A stretch of 64,000 bases of DNA, from contig JACKIE010000014.1 of assembly GCA_020638635.1 (NCBI GenBank), positions 10,357 through 74,356 on the forward strand, given 5' to 3'. A program made the position numbers and the translations under genes. Below, in pieces: positions 27,367-33,762 of this stretch. Within the stretch, counting starts at the first letter, position 1. Every line of letters starts with the position of its first letter. The notes under the pieces were generated by a model. That model worked only from the letters and a program-made list of their open reading frames with translations. It did no database searches and had not been told where the DNA came from. This DNA is from Planctomycetota bacterium. Its GTDB lineage: Bacteria; Planctomycetota; UBA8742; UBA2392.

Positions 27367-28551
27367 ATGAAGAAACTTGCCTGGCTGATCCTGCCCGCCC
27401 TGCTGCTTGCCTACGCGCCCGTCCAGGCGCAACAGGCCGAGAAGAAGGACTTCCCCGCCCGCAACGCCAAGGCCACGGCGCCCGACCGGCAGCCCGAGGA
27501 CGGCCCCGGCGGCGGCAAGTACGCCCACGCCAAGGTCGAAACCCACGAGGCCCTCGAGGCCGGCGAGCACTACTGGCTTTACACACCCGCCGAGCCCGTG
27601 CCCGAAAAAGCCCCCGTCATCGCGTTCATCCACGGCTACGGCCAGCTCAACCCGGAAGGCTACGACGCCTGGCTCGAGCACCTGTGCCGGCGCGGCAACA
27701 TCGTGATCTACCCCCAGTACCAGGCCCATGGGCTTGAGCCGCCGGCCAACTACGCCCCCAACTGCGCCACCAGCATCCTCGACGCCTTCAAGTACCTCGA
27801 GGCCGACAAGACCCGCGTGCAGCCCATCAAGGAAAAGTTCGCCATCGCCGGCCACAGCGCGGGCGGCGTGACTACCGCGAACCTGGCCGCCGACTGGGAA
27901 AGCCTGAAGCTGCCCAAGCCGAAGGCCGTAATGCCCGTGCAGCCCGGCCGCGCGTTCAGCTGTAACTGCGAGGCGCAGAAGAACGGGCTGATTCCGCTCT
28001 CGGATTTCGCCGGCATCCCCGAGGAAGCCCTGTTGCTCAGCGTGTTCAGCGACAGCGACCACACCGTGGGAGCCTGGTGCGCCAAGGAGTTCTTCGTCAA
28101 GGCCACCAAGGTGAAGGCCGAGAACAAGAACCTGGTCGAGTTCATCAGCAGCGACTACGGCAAAAAGTCCATCGTCGCCACCCACCAGACGCCGGCCGCG
28201 CCCGCCACCCGGGCCGAAATGCTGGACGTGTGGGACTGGTACGGCTACTGGAAGCTGCTCGACGGCCTGACCGACGCCGCCTTCCACGGCAAGAACCGCG
28301 AGTACGCGCTGGGCGACACGCCCCAGCAGAAGGACATGGGCAGCTACAGCGACGGCCGTCCGTTCGAGAAGCTGAAGGTCTGGAAGGGCGACGCGGAGAT
28401 CAACCCGGACGAGGAGTACAAACCGGTGTTCGACCGCAACGGCAACCGCAACCAGAAGCCCCCCGAGCCCAAGGAAGCCGAGCCCAAAAAGGAAAAGCCC
28501 GCCGAAACCCCCGGCCGTAAGGAAGACAAGGAAGAGGAAGAAGAGTTCTAG
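27367..28551 (+). CDS. Secreted alpha/beta hydrolase
   Basis: The 394-residue protein has a signal peptide (MKKLAWLILPALLLAYAPVQAQ). The alpha/beta-hydrolase core shows the oxyanion region VIAFIHGYGQLNPEGY (84-99) and the nucleophile elbow GHSAGG with Ser164. Candidate catalytic His lies in the late segment VATHQTPAAP. The C-terminus is a charged tail of Glu/Lys (EPKEAEPKKEKPAE...EEEEEF). It resembles secreted PET-hydrolase/dienelactone-hydrolase-like esterases, but the substrate cannot be deduced. ATG 27367 begins the signal peptide. Confidence 0.85.
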   Translation: MKKLAWLILPALLLAYAPVQAQQAEKKDFPARNAKATAPDRQPEDGPGGGKYAHAKVETHEALEAGEHYWLYTPAEPVPEKAPVIAFIHGYGQLNPEGYDAWLEHLCRRGNIVIYPQYQAHGLEPPANYAPNCATSILDAFKYLEADKTRVQPIKEKFAIAGHSAGGVTTANLAADWESLKLPKPKAVMPVQPGRAFSCNCEAQKNGLIPLSDFAGIPEEALLLSVFSDSDHTVGAWCAKEFFVKATKVKAENKNLVEFISSDYGKKSIVATHQTPAAPATRAEMLDVWDWYGYWKLLDGLTDAAFHGKNREYALGDTPQQKDMGSYSDGRPFEKLKVWKGDAEINPDEEYKPVFDRNGNRNQKPPEPKEAEPKKEKPAETPGRKEDKEEEEEF

Positions 28552-28636
28552 GCCGAGAACATGGGGTTAGTGGCGCGGACAGTTAGCGCAGCGAACCAAC
28601 CTGCCCGGTTGGCTTACCGGCGACTGCAAAAGCTTG

Positions 28637-28718
28637 TTAACCACGAAGGACCACGAAGAACCACGAAGTAAAACAACCCCATCGTTCTTCGTGGCCCTTG
28701 GTGGTCCTTCGTGGTTTA
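28637..28718. repeat. CACGAAGGAC inverted word repeat, copy 2
   Basis: Left arm TTAACCACGAAGGACCACG... (28637-28669), right arm ...GTGGTCCTTCGTGGTTTAC (28684-28718). The flanks GACTGCAAAA before and CATCAGCAG..GTTTCGA after it are shared with the copy at 41024-41105, so the repeat unit is longer than the hairpin. Confidence 0.85.
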
Positions 28719-28780
28719 CCGCATTTGCTTTTTGCATCAGCAGTCAGTTTCGAGTTCAAGGGTTGGTACAAAGATCAGTC

Positions 28781-28856
28781 ATGCAGGGGTGGCATCATGG
28801 CGCATGCCGACTCGAAAGTGTAGCTCAGCGGAACGGCAGCAGACGCGCCGGATGAT
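28781..28856 (+). pseudogene. Decayed tRNA-Leu-like sequence
   Basis: ATGCAGGGGTGGC (28781-28793) repeats the 5' end of the intact tRNA-Leu, and GGCAGCAGACGCGCCGGAT (28835-28853) resembles its D-arm and anticodon-arm GGCAGACGCGCTGGAT. The rest does not fold as a tRNA. It may be a degraded duplicate. Confidence 0.4.
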
Positions 28857-28941
28857 GCAGGGGTGGCGAAATTGGCAGACGCGCTGGATTTAGGTTCCAG
28901 TGGGGCAACCCGTGCGGGTTCAAGTCCCGCCCCCTGCACCA
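28857..28941 (+). tRNA. tRNA-Leu (anticodon TAG)
   Basis: An 85-nt class II tRNA with encoded CCA. Acceptor GCAGGGG/CCCCTGC, anticodon arm CTGGA-TTTAGGT-TCCAG giving anticodon TAG, a long variable arm (TGGGGCAACCCG) and T-arm GCGGG-TTCAAGT-CCCGC. It decodes CTN leucine codons. Confidence 0.95.
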
Positions 28942-28945
28942 GTCC

Positions 28946-28997
28946 GTAGGGGCCGCCCCATGTGGCGGCCCGGGTGGGCAGATAGGCCCGCCCCTAC
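28946..28997. repeat. REP-E palindrome, copy 2
   Basis: GTAGGGGCCGCCCC - TGGCGGCCCGGG - GGCCCGCCCCTAC, starting 4 nt after the CCA of tRNA-Leu. It is the same element as at 14258-14314 and may act as the tRNA terminator. Confidence 0.85.
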
Positions 28998-29058
28998 CGG
29001 TTGCCCAACCGGCGCACATCGGTTTATAACCGGGCCAAACAAGCCGCGGGAATGCGCC

Positions 29059-30267
29059 ATGACCACGACCGAAGCCTTTGCCACCAACTTCGACCTGACC
29101 GAAGAGCAGCAGCAGATCCAGCAGGCCGCGCGCGAGTTCGTCAAAGACCACGTCGCGCCCAGGGCCCAGGAACTCGATGAAAAGGCCGAGTTCCCCGTAG
29201 ACAACTACAAGCAGATGGCCGAGCTCGGTTTCCTCGGCCTCAGCATCCCCGAAGAGGCCGGCGGCAGCGGCTTCGACACCCTCAGCTTCATCCTGGTCGT
29301 CGAGGAACTCAGCAAGGCCTGCGGCAGCACCGGCCTCGGTTACGCGGCGCACATCAGCCTCGGCGTCACGCCCGTCTACCTGTTCGGCACTGATGAGCAA
29401 AAGCAGAAGTACGTGCCCCAGCTGTGCCGCGGCGTCGATGACGACGGCAACCTCACGCTGGGCTGCTTCGGCCTCACTGAGCCCGGCGCGGGCTCCGACG
29501 CCGGCGGCACCAAGACCACGGCCGAGCGCAAATCCGACCACTGGCTGGTGAACGGCCGCAAGGCCTGGATCACCAACCCGCACTACGCCAAGACCTGCAT
29601 CTTCACGGCCAAGACCAACCAGAACCCGAAGGATGGCAAGGGCATCACGGCCTTCATCGCGGAGCTGGGCACGCCCGGCTTCAAGGTGGAAGCCAAGGAA
29701 GACAAGCTCGGCATGCGCAGCAGCGACACCGCGCAGCTGGTGTTCGAGGACATGAAGCTGCCGCTGGACGCCGTGGCGGGCGGCGAGCCGCAGGTGGATG
29801 TCGGCTTCAACAAGTTCATGAAGACGCTGGCCGGCGGGCGCATCAGCATCGGCGCGCTGGCGCTGGGCATCGCGGAGGGCGCGTACCAGAAGGCGCTGGA
29901 GTACGCGCGCCAGCGCAAGCAGTTCAACAAGCCGATCGGCACCTTCCAGGGCGTGTCGTTCATGCTGGCGGACATGGCCATGGAGATCAGCGCGGCCCGC
30001 CACCTCGTGTACCACGCGGCCAGGCTGCGCGACGCCGGCCGCGACTTCGCACTGGCGGGCAGCATGGCCAAGCTCTACGCCAGCGAAGTAGCCATGAAGA
30101 CCTGCACCAACGCGATACAGGTGCTGGGCGGCGTGGGCTACACCAGGGAGTACGACGTAGAGCGCATGTACCGAGACGCCAAGCTCTGCGAAATAGGCGA
30201 AGGCACCTCCGAGGTACAAAGGCTAGTAATCAGCCGCCAAATCCTCGGCGACCTGCGGAACGTGTAA
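29059..30267 (+). CDS. Acyl-CoA dehydrogenase
   Basis: The 402-residue flavoprotein oxidises an acyl-CoA to the 2-enoyl-CoA, passing electrons to ETF. Visible are the N-terminal helical domain (FDLTEEQQQIQQAAREFV), the FAD-site CFGLTEPGAGSDAGG (about 135-150), KAWITNPHYA, the C-terminal arginine motif (YARQRKQFNKPIGTFQ), QVLGGVGYTREYDVERMYRD and the catalytic-glutamate motif EIGEGTSEVQR. Length and motif order are those of short-chain or isovaleryl-type enzymes; exact chain specificity is not readable. The start ATG 29059 is preferred because upstream codons derive from the tRNA/REP-E region. No beta-oxidation partner is adjacent. Confidence 0.95.
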   Translation: MTTTEAFATNFDLTEEQQQIQQAAREFVKDHVAPRAQELDEKAEFPVDNYKQMAELGFLGLSIPEEAGGSGFDTLSFILVVEELSKACGSTGLGYAAHISLGVTPVYLFGTDEQKQKYVPQLCRGVDDDGNLTLGCFGLTEPGAGSDAGGTKTTAERKSDHWLVNGRKAWITNPHYAKTCIFTAKTNQNPKDGKGITAFIAELGTPGFKVEAKEDKLGMRSSDTAQLVFEDMKLPLDAVAGGEPQVDVGFNKFMKTLAGGRISIGALALGIAEGAYQKALEYARQRKQFNKPIGTFQGVSFMLADMAMEISAARHLVYHAARLRDAGRDFALAGSMAKLYASEVAMKTCTNAIQVLGGVGYTREYDVERMYRDAKLCEIGEGTSEVQRLVISRQILGDLRNV

Positions 30268-30285
30268 ACCCGCGCGAACCCATTC

Positions 30286-30402
30286 GAGCCCCGGCCGAAA
30301 GGCCGGGGACACGCGGCGATTTTGCCGCGTGAAGCGTGAGGGAACACCAAAAAGATTCGCCCGCCAGAAGCGGCGGGCGTCCCCGGCGTTTCCGCCGGGG
30401 CT
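30286..30402. repeat. REP-C element, 3' side of RAYT-3
   Basis: Hairpins GCCCCGGCCGAAAGGCCGGGG, CACGCGGCGATTTTGCCGCGTG, CGCCCGCCAGAAGCGGCGGGCG and CCCCGGCGTTTCCGCCGGGG in a row. The same series occurs at 30901-31024 on the other side of the transposase gene. The RAYT-3 stop codon abuts the last hairpin. Confidence 0.9.
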
Positions 30403-30885
30403 CTAGATTTCCGGCCCCTGTTCGTTCAGTACGTAGTTGATTGCGTCGTTGACGGATTTCTCCGTCAGCAACCGTCCCTGGTTACCTCGTTCGGTCCAGA
30501 TCGGGCGGTCGGCGTCGAATTTTCCGGCCTCGCGCAGCATGCGTGTGGCTCGCGCCTTGATGGCGTTCAACATCTTGCTGCTGTTCTCGACTGCCTTGAT
30601 AACCACGTGCACGTGGTTGCTGCGCACGTTCAGCGCGAGCACAGGCCAGTTCTTGAAGCGACAGTAGCCCTCAATGGCCTCGCGAACGATCTTGCGGCTT
30701 GACGCGTCAAGCGTTACCGGCGGGTGCTTCAGCTTTCCCTTCATGTACTCGTGAAGGAAAGGGTCAGGCGGCAGCCGTACGGACGGGTTGCGGCTGACGG
30801 ACCTGCGTTCATCACCGTGCAACCATGTGCCACGGGTGGTGAAGGTAAGATGCCATGCCAAGGTCGGTGTGAACTGATCGCGCAT
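30403..30885 (-). CDS. REP-associated tyrosine transposase, RAYT-3
   Basis: The 160-residue protein belongs to the transposase group beginning AWHLTFTTRGTWLHGDERRS. The HUH motif is in VRSNHVHVVIKA (about residues 91-97). The catalytic tyrosine is probably the one in VNDAINYVLNEQG near the C-terminus. ATG 30885 (MRDQFTPTLAW) is preferred to a GTG five codons earlier. It is flanked on both sides by REP-C hairpins, its likely substrates. It is different in sequence from RAYT-1 and RAYT-2, so three separate transposase lineages occur in this window. Confidence 0.88.
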   Translation of the reverse strand: MRDQFTPTLAWHLTFTTRGTWLHGDERRSVSRNPSVRLPPDPFLHEYMKGKLKHPPVTLDASSRKIVREAIEGYCRFKNWPVLALNVRSNHVHVVIKAVENSSKMLNAIKARATRMLREAGKFDADRPIWTERGNQGRLLTEKSVNDAINYVLNEQGPEI

Positions 30886-30900
30886 GCAGCAAGGATACAC

Positions 30901-31024
30901 GAGCCCCGGCCGAAAGGCCGGGGGTTCGCGAAGCGAACGTACGCGCAGCGAGGCGGCGATTTTGCCGCGTGAGCTTTTCGCCCGCCAAAAGCGGCGGGCG
31001 TCCCCGGCCTTTCGGCCGGGGCTC
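30901..31024. repeat. REP-C element, 5' side of RAYT-3
   Basis: Same series of hairpins as 30286-30402, with an additional GGTTCGCGAAGCGAACGTACG segment. Flanks the transposase start. Confidence 0.9.
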
Positions 31025-31067
31025 GAGGCGTTGGAAGATTCCTGGGATCACGGCCGGGACGGCCGTG

Positions 31068-32006
31068 CTACGCAACCCACACGCGGCAGGTTTCGTCCTT
31101 GCTGCCGGTGATGATGGTCTTGCTGTCGCGGCTCCAGGCCACGGCGTTGATGTGGTTGGTGTGGCCCTTGAACATCAGCCGCGGGTCGCCCTTTGACATG
31201 TCGGCCTGTGCCGGCGTCAGCGCCGGGTTCTCGATATCCCACAGGTACAGGGCGTTGTCCGTGCCGCCCATGGCCAGCCACTTGCTGTCCGGGCTGAACG
31301 CCAGCGAGGTCACCGTCTGCACGCCCGTGGGGATGGTTTTCACGCTTTCACCCGTGTCCGGGTTCCAGAGCCGGATTTCTTCCTCATTCCCGCCCGTGGC
31401 GATCAGGCTGCCGTCGGGGCTCCAGGCCGCGGTGAGCACGCTTTCCGGCCCGGCCTTGATGACGTGCAGCTGCTCGTTGGTCTCGAGGTTCCAGATGCGC
31501 GCGGTGCCGTCGCTGCCGGCGCTCACGCAGCGCTTGTTGTCGGGGCTGACGGCCACGCACAAGGCCGGGGCCTCGTGCTTGTTCATCACCGCGCGCTGCT
31601 TGCCCTTGGCGGCGTCCCAGCGCATCACCTTGCGGTCGTCGGCCACGCTCAGCACGAAGCTGCCGTCGTGGGCGAACGCCAGCCCGTTCACCGTGCCGTG
31701 GTGGCCCGTGCCGCCCATGTACTTGGCGCCCTCCTTGCCGGCCGCGACATCCCAGAACAGCACCTGGTTGGTGACGTTGCCGCTGGCCGCCAGCTTGCCG
31801 TCGGGGCTGACCGCCACGCCCATGATCGGCGACTTGCTGCCGCCCATGGTGTGCAGCAGCTTGCCTGCCGCGACGTCCCAGACGCGGACGTTGGTGTCTT
31901 TGCTGCCGGTGACGAGCGTCTTGCCGTCGGCTGAAAGCGACAGGCAGAACACGTTGCCCTTGTGGCCGCGCAGAACGTGTTTTGGTGTGAAGGTAGGTGT
32001 GGTCAT
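31068..32006 (-). CDS. WD40 repeat protein
   Basis: The 312-residue protein consists of seven WD40 blades (for example VLRGHKGNVFCLSLSADGKT and NVRVWDVAAGK; the last, MFKGHTNHINAVAWSRDSKT with CRVWVA, would close the propeller). It has no signal peptide or other domain. It is a cytoplasmic beta-propeller, probably a protein-binding scaffold; partner unknown. ATG 32006 follows GAGGA and begins directly before the first blade; an upstream in-frame extension has no similarity to anything. Confidence 0.93.
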   Translation of the reverse strand: MTTPTFTPKHVLRGHKGNVFCLSLSADGKTLVTGSKDTNVRVWDVAAGKLLHTMGGSKSPIMGVAVSPDGKLAASGNVTNQVLFWDVAAGKEGAKYMGGTGHHGTVNGLAFAHDGSFVLSVADDRKVMRWDAAKGKQRAVMNKHEAPALCVAVSPDNKRCVSAGSDGTARIWNLETNEQLHVIKAGPESVLTAAWSPDGSLIATGGNEEEIRLWNPDTGESVKTIPTGVQTVTSLAFSPDSKWLAMGGTDNALYLWDIENPALTPAQADMSKGDPRLMFKGHTNHINAVAWSRDSKTIITGSKDETCRVWVA

Positions 32007-32146
32007 GGTCTCATTCCTCAGGGCGGACCTTAGCAGCCTGCCGGGCGCGCGACAATTTCGCGATTGCATACAGCGCACCGCAGGCCGCCGTTGCCGTCTG
32101 GACACTATTGCCCTACAGTTTAGGCGGAATCGCAACGGGGGGTCGC

Positions 32147-32788
32147 ATGCTGGCATCTGTGGGGCTATACGTCGGCATCGCCGCCGGCGCTGTGCTGGTG
32201 GTGATCATCGTGGCGCTGGCCATGCGCGGCAAGCACCAGCCCGCGGAGCCGCAGAAGCCGCAGGTGCCCGCCGACCCGCCGCCCGCCGTGGACGCCGCGG
32301 TGATGACGCCCGCGCCCACCCACATGGCGGAACCCGAGCCGCAGCCGGCACCCGAGCCGGCCAAGCCGAAACCCGCCCCCGAGCCCAAGCCGGTCGAGGA
32401 AGCCAAGCCCGCCACACTGCAAGTGGAGGCGCTGGCGCCTTCCATGACCGACACCATGCCCGCGCTCGCCGAGGAGTCGCTGTCGCCCTCCATGACCGAC
32501 TCCGTGCCCATGCTGGGCGCCGAGGCCGACGACATGAAGATGGGCACCGACGAGCTGCCGAAGTTCGGCACCGCGGAGGTGCCGAAACTCGACGATGGGT
32601 CGCCCAAGTACCGCACGCCCGCCGCGCAGGAGCTGTCGGACGCCATCGCCAGCGGCACCTGCCCCAAGTGCAAAGCGCCCACCTTCGTGGGCGACGCCAC
32701 CAGCGACGACAACACCATGTACACGCTCGAAGCCCGCTGCGGAGCCTGCGGCCACAAGGCCAAACTGATCGACATGCGCGTGGGCTAG
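32147..32788 (+). CDS. Membrane-anchored zinc-ribbon protein with Pro-rich linker
   Basis: The 213-residue protein has a membrane segment at about 5-25 (VGLYVGIAAGAVLVVIIVAL), a long proline/glutamate-rich linker (30-95) with tandem APSMTDTMPAL / SPSMTDSVPML repeats (about 100-125), and a C-terminal zinc ribbon (GTCPKCKAPTF ... ARCGACGHKAKL). No function is recognised. ATG 32147 begins the membrane segment. Its stop TAG is the first triplet of a perfect REP-D palindrome whose other end supplies the stop of the convergent EamA gene. Confidence 0.75.
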   Translation: MLASVGLYVGIAAGAVLVVIIVALAMRGKHQPAEPQKPQVPADPPPAVDAAVMTPAPTHMAEPEPQPAPEPAKPKPAPEPKPVEEAKPATLQVEALAPSMTDTMPALAEESLSPSMTDSVPMLGAEADDMKMGTDELPKFGTAEVPKLDDGSPKYRTPAAQELSDAIASGTCPKCKAPTFVGDATSDDNTMYTLEARCGACGHKAKLIDMRVG

Positions 32789-32811
32789 GGACACGCGGCA
32801 GCGTGTCCCTA
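32786..32811. repeat. REP-D palindrome, copy 3, carrying both stop codons
   Basis: TAGGGACACGC-GGCA-GCGTGTCCCTA, perfect 11-bp arms. The left TAG ends the plus-strand zinc-ribbon gene and the right CTA (TAG on the minus strand) ends the EamA gene. As a hairpin it could also serve as a bidirectional terminator. Confidence 0.95.
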
Positions 32812-33714
32812 CGGCCGGCGCAGAATGCGGCCGTCTACCAGCAGCAGCCCCAGCGCGATCACGGCCATGCCTGCGACCTGCCGCCACTCAAGCACTTCGC
32901 CCAGCAGCGGCACGCACAGCAGGGTCGAGCTGACCGGCACCAGCAGCGTCACCAGCAAAATGTTCGTCGCACCGGCCGCCTTCAGCAGCTTGAAGTACAG
33001 TACGTAGGCGAACGAGGTGCTGACCAGCGCCAGCGCCACCAGCGAAGCAAGCGACTGCCAGCCGGGCGTCGCGTTCCAGGGCTGCTCCAGCGCCGCCAGC
33101 GGAGCGATCAGCATTGCCGCGGCCGTGAGCTGCCCGGTCGCCAGGGCCAGCGGCGGTACTTGGCCGACTTTGCGGCCGAAGATGCCGGCGAGCGCGTAGC
33201 ACACGCCGGCGCCGAGCACGGCCAGGTAGGCCAGCAGCTCGCCCTCGCCGGACAGGGCTTCGCGCCCGACCATCACGCCGACGCCGACCACGCCCAGCAG
33301 GCAGCCGGCGAGGCGGTTGAGGGTCATGCGTTCGTCGCGGGTCATGAAGTGCGCCAGCACCACGGTGAACAGCGGGGTGGTGGCGTTCAGCATGCTGGCC
33401 AGCGCGCCGCCGATGCGGGTGAGGCCCCAGAACATCAGGGCGAAGGGCAGCGCGTTGTTGAACAGGCCCAGCAGAAAGTACCAACCCCATGCGCGGCCGC
33501 CGGGCAGCTTCACGCGCATGGGGCGCAGTGCGACATGCAGGGCCAGCGCCGCCAGGGCCAGGCGCAGGAACACCAGCGACATGGGGCCGAAGTCGCGCAG
33601 GCCCAGCTCAATAAAGAGGAAGGAACCGCCCCAGAGCACGGACAGCGAGCCCAGCAGGCCCCACTCACGGGCCGTCATCGAGCGGGCGGCGGAAACCGGC
33701 AAAGGCGCATTCAT
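32809..33714 (-). CDS. EamA/DMT family transporter
   Basis: The 301-residue integral membrane protein has ten hydrophobic segments forming two EamA repeats, with LLGSLSVLWGGSFLFIELGL at the start of the first and GVCYALAGIFGRK at the start of the second; APLAALEQPW and STSFAYVLYFKLLKAAGAT are typical. Members export amino acids or other metabolites; the substrate here is unknown. ATG 33714 is chosen over a longer frame because it sits just before the first membrane segment. The stop codon lies in the REP-D palindrome. Confidence 0.92.
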   Translation of the reverse strand: MNAPLPVSAARSMTAREWGLLGSLSVLWGGSFLFIELGLRDFGPMSLVFLRLALAALALHVALRPMRVKLPGGRAWGWYFLLGLFNNALPFALMFWGLTRIGGALASMLNATTPLFTVVLAHFMTRDERMTLNRLAGCLLGVVGVGVMVGREALSGEGELLAYLAVLGAGVCYALAGIFGRKVGQVPPLALATGQLTAAAMLIAPLAALEQPWNATPGWQSLASLVALALVSTSFAYVLYFKLLKAAGATNILLVTLLVPVSSTLLCVPLLGEVLEWRQVAGMAVIALGLLLVDGRILRRP

Positions 33715-33762
33715 GGCGCGAAAGCATACGCCGCGCCAACCAACCCGCCATGGGCGCAACGG

